Origin: Alphaproteobacteria bacterium
Lineage (GTDB): Bacteria > Pseudomonadota > Alphaproteobacteria > Micropepsales > Micropepsaceae
Direction: 5' to 3'
Assembly: GCA_015654635.1 (NCBI GenBank)
Contig: JAATGP010000023.1
Coordinates: 1 to 64,000 of the forward strand
Length of the DNA: 64,000 bases
Shown here: piece after piece, positions 1-8,718 of the stretch
How positions within the stretch are numbered: the stretch's first letter is position 1
Layout: each line of letters begins with the position of its first letter
Position numbers and translations under genes: made by a program
Notes under the pieces: model-generated
What the model was told of the DNA's origin: nothing
Database searches by the model: none
The model's input: the letters and a program-made list of their open reading frames with translations, nothing else

Positions 1-11
1 AGCTTCTTCAT
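1..11 (-). CDS. amtB: start of a gene cut by the window edge, probably ammonium transporter AmtB
   Basis: On the minus strand an ATG at position 11 opens a frame reading Met-Lys-Lys before the window ends. A good ribosome binding site (AAAGGAT, positions 17-23 on the complement) lies just upstream. The frame sits 58 bases downstream of glnK on the same strand. In proteobacteria glnK and amtB usually form one operon, so amtB is the natural guess. Only three codons are visible, so the identity rests on context, not on the protein sequence. Confidence 0.45.
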
Positions 12-69
12 ATTCGATCCTTTCATGCGTAAGTCCCCTTTTCGATCCCAAGAATTGAGACAGCGCTCG

Positions 70-435
<366 letters not shown>

Positions 436-445
436 TTATCCTTTC

Positions 446-461
446 ATCAAGAATTGTGCCG
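446..461 (-). promoter_or_regulatory. possible sigma-54 (-24/-12) promoter of glnK
   Basis: Read on the minus strand the site is CGGCAC-AATTC-TTGAT, against the consensus TGGCAC-N5-TTGCW. The -24 GG and the spacing fit; the -12 element has GA where GC is expected. A start site about 12 bases further on would leave a leader of roughly 25 bases with the GGGAAG ribosome binding site. Sigma-54/NtrC control of glnK-amtB is common in proteobacteria. I found no convincing NtrC box upstream, so this is tentative. Confidence 0.35.
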
Positions 462-626
462 GTTCCTTGCGCAGTGGTAAGACGCTGTTCCCAATGGGCT
501 TTCACGGAATCGACAGGAAATGTCGCAGCAAATATGGCGAATTCGTGCCCAAAGCCTAGCCGTGGATTTTTTTATGCCTATATTTTGAGCGTTGACCCTG
601 TCGTGTCAGCGTGGGAAGGCTCAGTC

Positions 627-1838
627 ATGGATGCAGATGTTATCATCGGGGGAGGTGGTTTCGTCGGAATGAGCCTCGCGCTCGCCCTGGCGCGGCTTGG
701 CCTTTCCGTCATCGTGATCGACCCGGTGGCTGCCGAGACGGCTGTTGCCGAGCGCTTCGATGGACGGGTTTCTGCCTTGTCTTACGCGAGCTTACGGATG
801 TTTCGTACGCTCGGTGTCTGGGATGCTTTGGCCCTCCATGCCCAGCCGATTGAGCAGATTCTGGTGAGCGATGCCAAGCCCGGCCGTCCAGCCTCACCTT
901 TTTCACTTCATTTTGACGGTGGCGAGATCGGCGGTCCACTAGGCGTAATTGCTGAAAATCGCGCCATTCGCCATGCGTTGTACGGCGCGGTGGCCGCCGC
1001 TGCGCAAATTCGAGTCATCGCCCCAGCGGCGGTAACTGCGCTAACAGTCGACGGCGCGGCGATCACTGTTCGCTTGTCTACGGGCGAAGCGCTGTCGGCC
1101 CGGCTCGCCGTGGCTGCCGATGGCCGGGACTCCCGGGCGCGGGACGAGATGGGGATCGGCATTGTGGCCTGGGATTATCCCCAAGCCGGGATTGTCGCCA
1201 CCGTGCATCACGAGTGCCCGCATAACGGCGTGGCTTATGAGCATTTCCTGCCTGCCGGGCCGTTCGCGATCTTGCCGCTTCCCGGCAATCGCTCCTCGCT
1301 GGTTTGGACGGAGAAACGCGACATCGCCGCCCGTATGCTGGGGCTCGATCAAGCGGGTTTTGAAGCAGAGATCGCCAAACGCTTCGGGTCTCATCTGGGC
1401 GCCACAAGGGCGGAAGGTCCGCGCTGGTCCTATCCCTTGCGCTTCCATGTGGCGCGCGAATACGTCAAGCCGCGTTTTGCCCTGGCGGGCGATGCCGCCC
1501 ACGGCATTCACCCGATTGCGGGCCAGGGGCTCAATCTGGGCCTGCGCGATGCGGCAGCGCTCGCTGACGTGCTGTCGGAGGCCGCAGGGCTCGGCCAGGA
1601 TATCGGCGCCCTCGATGTGCTGAAGCGTTATGAGGAATGGCGGCGCTTTGATTCGCTGGCCATGGCGCTCACCATGGATGGTCTCAATCGCCTGTTCTCC
1701 AACGATTTCGCGCCGCTCCGCTTGGTACGCGATATCGGCATCGGCATCGTCGACAAAATCGGCCCCATGCGCCGCGCCTTCATGCGCGAAGCCGGCGGCG
1801 ACAGCGGCAAACTGCCGAGTTTGATGCAGGCAAGCTAA
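627..1838 (+). CDS. UbiH/UbiF/Coq6-family FAD-dependent hydroxylase
   Basis: A 403-residue aromatic-ring monooxygenase of the ubiquinone-synthesis family. Three family signatures are visible: the N-terminal FAD Rossmann motif (VIIGGGGFVGMSLALALA, about residues 5-22), the DG motif near residue 163 (AADGRDSRAR), and the GD motif near residue 286 (LAGDAAHGIHPIAGQGLNLG). The start at 627 is chosen because GGAAGG lies ten bases upstream and the FAD fold begins at once; an upstream in-frame extension has no such support. Alphaproteobacteria often use one such enzyme for several ring positions, so UbiH, UbiF or UbiL cannot be told apart here. Confidence 0.88.
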   Translation: MDADVIIGGGGFVGMSLALALARLGLSVIVIDPVAAETAVAERFDGRVSALSYASLRMFRTLGVWDALALHAQPIEQILVSDAKPGRPASPFSLHFDGGEIGGPLGVIAENRAIRHALYGAVAAAAQIRVIAPAAVTALTVDGAAITVRLSTGEALSARLAVAADGRDSRARDEMGIGIVAWDYPQAGIVATVHHECPHNGVAYEHFLPAGPFAILPLPGNRSSLVWTEKRDIAARMLGLDQAGFEAEIAKRFGSHLGATRAEGPRWSYPLRFHVAREYVKPRFALAGDAAHGIHPIAGQGLNLGLRDAAALADVLSEAAGLGQDIGALDVLKRYEEWRRFDSLAMALTMDGLNRLFSNDFAPLRLVRDIGIGIVDKIGPMRRAFMREAGGDSGKLPSLMQAS

Positions 1839-2230
1839 CCCAGTTGTCCGTTGCGGCGCCTGGCCGCCAGCGCTGCTGGCAATTCGCGGTAAAAGCCGCG
1901 GGCGATTTCGCCGATCTTGATCGCACGAATCCTTTCGGCCTCGGCGCGCGAGGTAAAAATTTCGCCTTCAAAGGCATAGCGGATGGCCGGTGTGCCGGTG
2001 CGCGGATCGCTTTCGGTTATCTCGACGATCTCCTCCACCTGTTCTTCAGCTACCTTCAAAGTGTGGCGGACATGGGCGGAGCCATCGCCGCGGTCGCGCC
2101 GCTCGTCTTCGATGCGGCTGCGGTTTTCGGCATCAAAGCGTTTGAAGGCGGCGACGAATTTGGGCCCCAGCCAATAGAAGGCCGCGGCGGCCACAGCCGT
2201 CAGGATCAGAGTGGTGAGATTCCAGAACAT
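1835..2230 (-). CDS. membrane-anchored protein of unknown function
   Basis: A 131-residue protein with one N-terminal transmembrane segment (about residues 5-24), then a charged stretch rich in Glu and Arg (about residues 35-75, possibly coiled coil) and a small C-terminal domain ending in an Arg-rich tail. I do not recognise the family. Its stop overlaps the end of the convergent hydroxylase gene by four bases. Its start codon touches the stop of zapE upstream on the same strand, so it is probably the last gene of the asd/lyase/zapE transcript. Confidence 0.7.
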   Translation of the reverse strand: MFWNLTTLILTAVAAAAFYWLGPKFVAAFKRFDAENRSRIEDERRDRGDGSAHVRHTLKVAEEQVEEIVEITESDPRTGTPAIRYAFEGEIFTSRAEAERIRAIKIGEIARGFYRELPAALAARRRNGQLG

Positions 2231-3273
2231 CAGGGCGGCGTTTCCGAGACTGCCCGCTCTATATAGGCATCGCTGCGCATTTCGAGTAGCCGCGACACAG
2301 TGCGTTGAAAGCCCTCATTGCCGTCAGGGTAAAGCCCGTCCGGTTCCGCCGCCGCCGCACAATAAAGCGCCACCCTCCGGTCATAGAGTGCATCGATTAA
2401 GATCATGAAACGGCGGGCAGAATTGGCTTCCGTCAGGACCGGAACGGCGTCGATCACCACGGTCTCGAACGCTTCAGCGATGGCGAGATAATCGGCCGGG
2501 CCCAGCGGCGCCTCGCACAATTCGGCAAAGGAGAAACGCGCTGCCGCTTCAATGGCTCGGGGGATGGTCAGTGCCCGCCCTAGTACTGTCAGTGTGCGCA
2601 TATGCTCATAAGCCCCGCCCAGTGCCGCCCAAACCCGCTCCATCTCCACCGGGCCATCGGCGCCGACGACATAGCCGCTGCCGGCAAAATCACGGCGATG
2701 ATCGATACCGCCGAGCTGAAACACCTCCATGCGCCGCTCGATTTCCGCAATAAAGGGCAGGAAAAGCAGACGGTTGAGGCCGTTCTGATAAAGCCGGGAG
2801 GGCGGAGTGTTGGAAGTCGCGACGATCACCACATTCCGGGCGAAGAGCTGCTCGAAGAGGCGGCCCAAGATCATCGCATCGGTGATGTCTTCCACCTGAA
2901 ATTCGTCAAAACACAAAACCTTTTGCGCGAGCGCATCTGCCACCAAGGGCAAGGGGTCGCGCACATCTTTTCGCAGCCGCAGCTTGTGCAAGAGAGCATG
3001 AACGCCTGCCATAAAGACGTTGAAATGCACCCGCCGCTTGGGTTCGGCCGCGACCTCGCCGAAAAACAAATCCATCAGCATGGATTTGCCCCGTCCGACA
3101 TCACCCCAAATATAAAGCCCGCGCGGCGGTGCTTTGCGGCGGAAAAGGCCGGGCTTATGGGCAGCGATATCGGATGCCAAATGATCCAAGCGCAGCGCAG
3201 CCGCTTCCTGCGCCGCGTCGCCTTTCAGGCGCCCGTCTGCCAGCGCGCTGCGGTATCGCGCGATGACACTCAT
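2230..3273 (-). CDS. zapE: ZapE/AFG1-family cell division ATPase
   Basis: A 347-residue AFG1-like P-loop ATPase. The Walker A motif GDVGRGKS is at residues 57-64 and Walker B (VLCFDEFQV) at 119-127. The Asp-Glu-Phe sequence after the beta strand is typical of this family, as is ATSNTPPSRLY (sensor region). In E. coli ZapE associates with the Z ring during constriction and under low oxygen; the mitochondrial relatives handle misfolded inner-membrane proteins. The start codon overlaps the stop of the upstream CoA-ester lyase by four bases, implying translational coupling. Confidence 0.92.
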   Translation of the reverse strand: MSVIARYRSALADGRLKGDAAQEAAALRLDHLASDIAAHKPGLFRRKAPPRGLYIWGDVGRGKSMLMDLFFGEVAAEPKRRVHFNVFMAGVHALLHKLRLRKDVRDPLPLVADALAQKVLCFDEFQVEDITDAMILGRLFEQLFARNVVIVATSNTPPSRLYQNGLNRLLFLPFIAEIERRMEVFQLGGIDHRRDFAGSGYVVGADGPVEMERVWAALGGAYEHMRTLTVLGRALTIPRAIEAAARFSFAELCEAPLGPADYLAIAEAFETVVIDAVPVLTEANSARRFMILIDALYDRRVALYCAAAAEPDGLYPDGNEGFQRTVSRLLEMRSDAYIERAVSETPP

Positions 3274-4124
3274 AAAGCCGCAATTGCCTCCGCCATGGCC
3301 AGCGTTTTGCGCGCGGCTTTTTCATGAAGCCGCTTGACCATGCGCCCCGCCACCGCAAGAGCGCCTTTGTCCCGATTTTCCGGGAGCGCAAAAGCGGCAA
3401 TAATGGCTTGCGCCGCCGCGATCTCAGCGAGTGAGGGTGCAAAGGCGGCGTTACAAGGGGCGATTTGGCTGGGATGAATCACGGTCTTGCCGTCGAAGCC
3501 GAAACTGCGCGCTTGGGTGCAGGCCAAGCCAAAACCTTCGCTGTCGGCAATATCGTTGTGCACGCCATCGATCACGGCCAGTCCATGCGCCCGCGCGGTG
3601 AGAACGATTTGGCCCAGTACGAAAAGAAGGTTGGCGCGGTCTTTGGTATGCGTGCCACCCAATTCCTGCAAAAGATCGTTGCTGCCCAGCACCAGGCAGC
3701 CCAGCCGTCCGCCCGCAGCCGCAATTCCGGCAAGATCCAGCACCGCGCCGGCCGTTTCGATCATCGCCCAAATCTGCGTTTCACCAGCTTGCGGCACATG
3801 GCTTAGGCGTTGTTCGGCGCGATGAACCTGCCGCGCAGAGGCGATCTTCGGCAGCAGGATCGCGTCGGGCCCTACCGCGGCCACGGCCAGAAGATCGGCC
3901 TCGCCCCAGGCACTCTCAAGCGCATTGATGCGCACGATCACTTCGCGCTTGCCGAAGCCTTGGCGCACCGCCGCACACACTTGTTCGCGCGCCATCTCCT
4001 TAGCCTCGGGCGCCACCGCGTCTTCGAGGTCCAGGATCAGCGCATCGGCGGGCAGCGTGCGGGCTTTCTCCAAGGCGCGGGGTTTGGAGCCCGGCATATA
4101 AAGAACGCTGCGCCGCGGGCGCAT
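3270..4124 (-). CDS. HpcH/HpaI-family CoA-ester lyase (malyl-/citramalyl-CoA lyase or CitE-like)
   Basis: A 284-residue TIM-barrel protein of the CitE/Mcl family. Its N-terminus (RPRRSVLYMPGS) is characteristic, LILDLEDAVAP (about residues 29-39) supplies acidic metal-binding residues, and VIHPSQ lies near the C-terminus. I start it at the ATG that shares one base with the asd stop (TAATG); a longer frame would extend 33 bases into asd and adds residues unlike the family. Substrate cannot be assigned: malyl-CoA, beta-methylmalyl-CoA and citramalyl-CoA are all possible. Confidence 0.85.
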   Translation of the reverse strand: MRPRRSVLYMPGSKPRALEKARTLPADALILDLEDAVAPEAKEMAREQVCAAVRQGFGKREVIVRINALESAWGEADLLAVAAVGPDAILLPKIASARQVHRAEQRLSHVPQAGETQIWAMIETAGAVLDLAGIAAAGGRLGCLVLGSNDLLQELGGTHTKDRANLLFVLGQIVLTARAHGLAVIDGVHNDIADSEGFGLACTQARSFGFDGKTVIHPSQIAPCNAAFAPSLAEIAAAQAIIAAFALPENRDKGALAVAGRMVKRLHEKAARKTLAMAEAIAAL

Positions 4125-5143
4125 TACTCTTTCAGAAGGTTGCGGTTGATCAGACATTCGGCGATCTGCACGGCATTGAGAGCGGCGCCTTTGCGCAAAT
4201 TATCTGCCACCACCCAGAGGGCGAGCCCGTGTTCGACGGTGGGGTCTTTGCGGATACGGCTGATATAGGTGGCGTCCTCGCCGGCGCATTCGATCGGCGT
4301 GATATAGCCGCCATCTTCGTGCTTATCGACCACCAGGCAGCCGGGTGCCTCGCGCAAGATTGCCCGCGCCCGCTGTGCCGTGATCGGCTTTTCGAATTCG
4401 ATGGTCACCGCTTCGGAATGGCCGATGAAGACCGGCACGCGCACGCAGGTCGCCACCACCTGGATATCGGGATCGAGAATTTTCTGCACCTCGACCATCA
4501 TCTTCCATTCTTCCTTGGTGAAGCCGGAATCCAGGAACTCATCGATGTGCGGAATGACATTGAAGGCGATCTGCTTGGTGAAGCATTCGACTTCCATGGG
4601 ATCGGCCACGAAGACCGAACGGGTCTGGCGGAAAAGCTCATCCATGGCGTCCTTGCCGGCGCCCGAGACCGATTGATAGGTCGACACCACCACGCGCTTG
4701 ATGGTGGCTTCATCATGCAGCGGCTTGAGCGCCACCACGAGCTGGGCAGTGGAGCAATTGGGATTGGCGATGATGCCTTTCTTGACGCCGCCATCGAGGA
4801 CGGCGGCATTCACTTCCGGCACGATCAGCGGCACATCGCGGTCCATGCGCCAAGCCGAAGAGTTGTCGATGATATAGGGAACGTCGGCCGCGATTTTGGG
4901 CGCCCATTCCTTGGCGACCTTGCCGCCCGCGCTCATCAACACCAGGTCCGTGCCTTTGAAATCGTAGTGTTCGAGTGCTTTGACCTTCAGCACCCCATCG
5001 CCGAAAGAGACCTCAGTGCCTTGCGAGCGGCTCGAAGCCAGTGCCACGACCTCGCTTGCTGGGAACTGGCGCTCGGCGAGCACACTCAGCATTTCGCGGC
5101 CGACATTTCCTGTGGCCCCGACCACGGCGACTTTATACGGCAT
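4124..5143 (-). CDS. asd: aspartate-semialdehyde dehydrogenase
   Basis: A 339-residue enzyme that reduces aspartyl phosphate with NADPH, giving the precursor of lysine/diaminopimelate, threonine and methionine. The NADP-binding motif VGATGNVG is at residues 8-15, and the catalytic cysteine is Cys130 in PNCSTAQ. Conserved ECAGED and RIRKDPT segments are present towards the C-terminus. The start at 5143 follows an AGGAG site by ten bases; the open frame extends upstream but without family similarity. Two later lysine-pathway genes, dapE and dapD, lie far away in this window (39-42 kb). Confidence 0.95.
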   Translation of the reverse strand: MPYKVAVVGATGNVGREMLSVLAERQFPASEVVALASSRSQGTEVSFGDGVLKVKALEHYDFKGTDLVLMSAGGKVAKEWAPKIAADVPYIIDNSSAWRMDRDVPLIVPEVNAAVLDGGVKKGIIANPNCSTAQLVVALKPLHDEATIKRVVVSTYQSVSGAGKDAMDELFRQTRSVFVADPMEVECFTKQIAFNVIPHIDEFLDSGFTKEEWKMMVEVQKILDPDIQVVATCVRVPVFIGHSEAVTIEFEKPITAQRARAILREAPGCLVVDKHEDGGYITPIECAGEDATYISRIRKDPTVEHGLALWVVADNLRKGAALNAVQIAECLINRNLLKE

Positions 5144-5399
5144 GGGCTCTGCACTCCTAGGTGAGGCATGGACTGATACAAGAGGCGGGACGGAAGGGAA
5201 AGCCAAGGACCCATTTGGGCTGATGTTGACGGCGGTTTGCATCAAACGGCGGGCTTAAGCCTCTGTAATCTTTGCTGCGGCGGCAAAAAAACCTGCTCTC
5301 ACACGGGCGTGACCCCGCATTATGAGACACAAGGGTGATTGACCCCCACCGCTCCAGCAGTGGTAGGCTCCGTCTGGGCGCTTCCTCAAGAGGGACTGT

Positions 5400-5978
5400 A
5401 TGAGATTTCGGACCGGTGTGGTGATGGCGGGCGTCTGTGCGCTTGCCCTGTGTGTGGCTGCTGGTGCGGCTCCCAAGAAGGCCAAGTCGACCAAATGCGC
5501 CGATCCGTCGGAGGTGTCGGCGATGCAGACTTCGGCCATTCAGCAGGTGCTGATGGATTCGGCGCTCACTTGCGGTGACACGGCAAGAGACAATTACAAC
5601 GCCTTCCAGACCCGCTTTTCCAAGGATTTGCAGGCCTCTGACAAGCTGATGCTCAAAATGTTCGGCCGTGTCATGGGGGGCAGGCAAGGCGATAAGGCCT
5701 ATAACCTCTTCAAGACCGAGCTGGCGGCCAAGGCCGAGCTTAGGCGCACCCACAACCACGCCGATTTCTGCGAAGAAGCAACCCTGGTGGCGGCGGCGGC
5801 TTTAGGCCCGTCCAAGATCGATCTGGCCGATTTTGTCTCTGAAGTGCCGGTCAGCGAAATCTCTGGCGGGGTCTCGGGTTGCCAGATCGAAGTGGGGGTG
5901 ACGCTGAAAGGAGTTATGGCCGCCGGCATCATTCCGACGCCCAATCCCCTGCGTGTGGCGGGAACCGCAACCCAATAA
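5400..5978 (+). CDS. secreted protein of unknown function
   Basis: A 192-residue protein with a clear Sec signal peptide (charged start, hydrophobic core, AAGAA-P near residue 25). The mature part is rich in Ala and Lys and has four or more cysteines (KCAD, LTCGD, DFCEE, SGCQI) that could form disulfides in the periplasm. I do not recognise a family. GAGGGA sits eight bases before the ATG. A strong intrinsic terminator follows directly, so it is probably a single-gene unit. Confidence 0.8.
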   Translation: MRFRTGVVMAGVCALALCVAAGAAPKKAKSTKCADPSEVSAMQTSAIQQVLMDSALTCGDTARDNYNAFQTRFSKDLQASDKLMLKMFGRVMGGRQGDKAYNLFKTELAAKAELRRTHNHADFCEEATLVAAAALGPSKIDLADFVSEVPVSEISGGVSGCQIEVGVTLKGVMAAGIIPTPNPLRVAGTATQ

Positions 5979-5999
5979 ACGTCTTCGCGCTGAAACCGG

Positions 6000-6029
6000 A
6001 AGGGCTGAGCTTTCGCTCAGCCCTTTTTT
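6000..6029 (+). terminator. intrinsic terminator after the secreted-protein gene
   Basis: A perfect 11-bp stem (AAGGGCTGAGC / GCTCAGCCCTT) with a TTTC loop, followed by a run of T. It lies 22 bases after the stop of the upstream plus-strand gene. Confidence 0.92.
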
Positions 6030-6059
6030 GTCTTCCGCGCGGCGAACGTGCCAAACGAA

Positions 6060-6085
6060 AAGGGCGGGTCTTGCGACCCGCCCTT
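6060..6085 (-). terminator. intrinsic terminator of the first OmpA-like gene
   Basis: A perfect 11-bp stem (AAGGGCGGGTC / GACCCGCCCTT) with a four-base loop. On the minus strand it is followed by a T-rich stretch (CCCTTTTCGTTT). It sits 25 bases beyond the stop of the minus-strand OmpA-like gene. Confidence 0.85.
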
Positions 6086-6109
6086 CTGATTTAAGCGCGA
6101 TAACTAGGC

Positions 6110-7177
6110 TTAGCTGCCCAGATCGATGACGGCGCGCCGGTTCTGCGGCTCACGCACACCAGGACCCGTCGGGACCAGGAGGTCGTGGAAGCCCTTGCCT
6201 TCGATGCCGATGCCGCTGGCATCGAGACCTTGACGGACCAGTTCGTCCTTCACAGCCTGTGCACGAGAGACGGACAGCTTCAGATTGTACTTGTCCGAAC
6301 CAACCGTGTCGGTGTGACCGGTGATCTGGATCTTGACGAAGCTATTCTTCTTCGCCGTAGCAACCGCTTCGGTCACGACAGCCTGAGCCGCGTCAGTCAG
6401 GTTCGACTTGTTGAAGTCGAAGAAGACGATGAACGTCTTCACTGGCGGCGGGGGAGGCGGCGGCGGCGGCGGCGGCGGGGGAGGCGGCGGCGGCGGCGGC
6501 GGCGGGGGAGGCGGCGGTGTCAGATAGAACCGGAAGTTAAACAGCACCACATGCTCGCCCGGAGCCTCACCACTCACCGTCAGACCTGGCGAGCCTGCAC
6601 CTTCGACATTGCCATTGAGGTAGCGATAGCGATAGCCAACGCCGATATCGGTGTATTCGTTAAGCGAATAGTCCAATTCCGCGATCGCCTGGACCGTGAA
6701 GTGAACATTGGTTCTGTCGAAGAAATTGGTACCGTTCTTGTAGGTGGACTCTAAGCGTGCTGCGCCAAGACCACCACCGATGCCCAACGTCCAACGGTCG
6801 GTGAGCGGATAATCGTAGACCAGGTTAACGTAGTCGGCGAACGTCTGCTGGCTGCCGTCGAAATAATTCGTGCCGCCGTAAGCGCCCTTGAGCTGGTTCT
6901 GACTGAACCCGAATTCGTTCTCAACGCGCAGCCGGTCAGCAAAGCGGTAACCCAGTGCGCCGAGAAGAATGAAACCGTCGTCGGGCTGCACCGAATAAGG
7001 TGTCGTCGTCGTGCCCGAAGGGCCTGCAAACGGTGTGGTAATGTTGGAGGTTTTATCAACCGCCTTTTCCCAGCCGGCGCCGAGTCCGACGTACCAGCCG
7101 GTCGTATCACTCGCCATGGCTGGCACACTTACCGCCAGCATGGCAGCGCCTGCGAGCGCCAGAGTACGAAGCTTCAT
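6110..7177 (-). CDS. OmpA-like outer membrane protein with a 25-proline linker
   Basis: A 355-residue outer membrane protein. A signal peptide (cleavage after AVSVPAMA, about residue 22) is followed by an eight-stranded-barrel-type domain (WYVGLGAGWEK onward, to about residue 217). Then come 25 consecutive prolines (codons at 6443-6517) and an OmpA C-terminal peptidoglycan-binding domain. The latter carries GHTDTVGS and the NRRAVIDL ending, with the Asp and Arg that grip diaminopimelate. The proline run would need EF-P for smooth translation. A second OmpA-like gene lies upstream on the same strand, separated by 262 bases. Confidence 0.92.
   Translation of the reverse strand: MKLRTLALAGAAMLAVSVPAMASDTTGWYVGLGAGWEKAVDKTSNITTPFAGPSGTTTTPYSVQPDDGFILLGALGYRFADRLRVENEFGFSQNQLKGAYGGTNYFDGSQQTFADYVNLVYDYPLTDRWTLGIGGGLGAARLESTYKNGTNFFDRTNVHFTVQAIAELDYSLNEYTDIGVGYRYRYLNGNVEGAGSPGLTVSGEAPGEHVVLFNFRFYLTPPPPPPPPPPPPPPPPPPPPPPPPPVKTFIVFFDFNKSNLTDAAQAVVTEAVATAKKNSFVKIQITGHTDTVGSDKYNLKLSVSRAQAVKDELVRQGLDASGIGIEGKGFHDLLVPTGPGVREPQNRRAVIDLGS
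6443..6517. repeat. GGC/CGG triplet tract encoding polyproline
   Basis: Twenty-five successive triplets of the form NGG on the plus strand, all proline codons on the coding strand. Seven-to-eight-unit CGG runs are split by GGG-AGG pairs at regular spacing, so the tract looks like a block (about 27 bases) copied three times. It is prone to slippage, so proline number may vary between strains. Confidence 0.9.
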
Positions 7178-7439
7178 CTGAATTCCCCTAATTGCGAAGG
7201 CAACAAGTTGCCATTCCTACCCAGACCCCCTTAAGGCCGTAAGCAACCCGAATATGCCTGCTTAGCGACCGTATTTCCATAACATTGGTTGGTGAGGGGG
7301 TACATTAATCATTGACTGTGGCGGCACAATCACAATCCGAAATTGTGCCCGGAATGCGCCATATATAGCAGAAAAACGGAGGGGCAGACCCTATATTTGC
7401 CCTTTCTTGGCTTAATTGTCTGGTTACGAGATGTTGCAA

Positions 7440-8519
7440 TTAGGATCCAAGATCGATAACGGCACGCCGGTTCCGGGGTTCGCGCACTGCGCGCACATTG
7501 GAGGCGGTCGCCACCAGGGGATCGTGATAGCCTTCGCCTTCCACCGCGATGGCGGTGTCGTCCATGCCCAGACGGACCATTTCGTCTTTGACAGTCGCGG
7601 CCCGAGCCAGTGACAGCTTCATATGATAGTCGTTCGAGCCAACCGTATCGGTGTGGCCGGCGATCTGCACCTTAACCATGCCGGTGGTTTTGGCCACCTT
7701 GATCGCTTCGGCAACCACAGATTCTGCTGCATCGGTCAGATACGACTTATTGAAGTCGAAGAAGACAATGTAGGTCTTCACCGGCGGCGGTGAGACAGGC
7801 GGTGGAGGCGGCGGTGGTGCTACCGCCGTTGCCGCTGCTACCGGAATTTGTGCCGATGCTTCACCGCGATCGAAAGACCAGCGCAAAGACAGTATCAGAT
7901 TGTGTGAGCCAATGTCGCTCGCGCCGCCGCCATAGTGCAGGCCGGTGGTGCGCACATAGCGATAATCAAAGGCCAGATCGAGGTTCTCGCTCCAATGATA
8001 GGATAAGCCGGTGATCGTCTGGAAGGCCAAGCCGCTATCGTTCGTCTTGGCGGAGCCGGTATCGAGGCGCGCCATTCCAAGGCCAAGCCCGCCGCCCAAT
8101 GTCAGCGAAAGATCGCGTGCAACCGGCAGGTCGTAAAGAAGATTGCCGAAGAGGGTGACTTCCGAAAGATCAGCACCCGTCACCTTGGCCGAGGCCCCGC
8201 CAGCGGAAATGGTGCTGATGCCAGGGTCGCTGTAGCCGATTTCACCTTCAAGCCGGAAATGCTGCTGCCAGCGAAAGCCGACATCCGCTATGCCGCGAAA
8301 GGTGGTGTCGCGCGTGACCGTCGCGCCGTGAATGAGGCTGTTGCCCACGGCGATGCTGCCCGGAACGGTAACATCATTGGGCAGGCTCAAGCCCGCACCA
8401 AGGCCAACATACCAACCGCTATCAGAGCTTCCTTGGGCTTGCGCCGAGGCACAGAGCAGGGCACCGAAGGCGGCGCTCGACAACGCCCATTTGTGCAAAT
8501 TTCTGAGGTGCAGCTTCAT
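7440..8519 (-). CDS. second OmpA-like outer membrane protein
   Basis: A 359-residue paralogue of the neighbouring OmpA-like protein. It has a signal peptide (to about residue 28, ending ASAQAQ), a beta-barrel domain starting WYVGLGAGLSL, a short Pro-rich linker (seven prolines, then PVSPPPVK) and an OmpA domain with GHTDTVGS and NRRAVIDLGS. The linker-to-domain junction (VKTYIVFFDFNKS) is nearly identical to the other copy, which points to tandem duplication followed by linker growth in one copy. The start follows AAGGA by seven bases; an upstream in-frame extension lacks signal-peptide sense. Confidence 0.9.
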   Translation of the reverse strand: MKLHLRNLHKWALSSAAFGALLCASAQAQGSSDSGWYVGLGAGLSLPNDVTVPGSIAVGNSLIHGATVTRDTTFRGIADVGFRWQQHFRLEGEIGYSDPGISTISAGGASAKVTGADLSEVTLFGNLLYDLPVARDLSLTLGGGLGLGMARLDTGSAKTNDSGLAFQTITGLSYHWSENLDLAFDYRYVRTTGLHYGGGASDIGSHNLILSLRWSFDRGEASAQIPVAAATAVAPPPPPPPVSPPPVKTYIVFFDFNKSYLTDAAESVVAEAIKVAKTTGMVKVQIAGHTDTVGSNDYHMKLSLARAATVKDEMVRLGMDDTAIAVEGEGYHDPLVATASNVRAVREPRNRRAVIDLGS

Positions 8520-8718
8520 CGGATAATCCTTCGCAGCAATTGACGAGGGACCGCACCGCCTTACAGACACAACGCGAAGGAACGGCTCGACCGGCAGCAC
8601 ACTTGTCCGGTGGGGATGAAGCAGACTGCTATCCCCTTTATTATGCAGTCAGCGTTAACAATGTACAAATTCTCGGTGGAATTCCGCCATGGCACAGCCA
8701 GGGCGATTACCTAGAGGC

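Noticed and set aside
5144-5399. Minus-strand frames upstream of asd
   Set aside because: They have no ribosome binding site or protein similarity. I see nothing I can annotate in this gap.
7178-7439. Possible small gene between the two OmpA-like genes
   Set aside because: No frame with a ribosome binding site and protein-like composition. The space looks like leader and promoter for the downstream OmpA gene.
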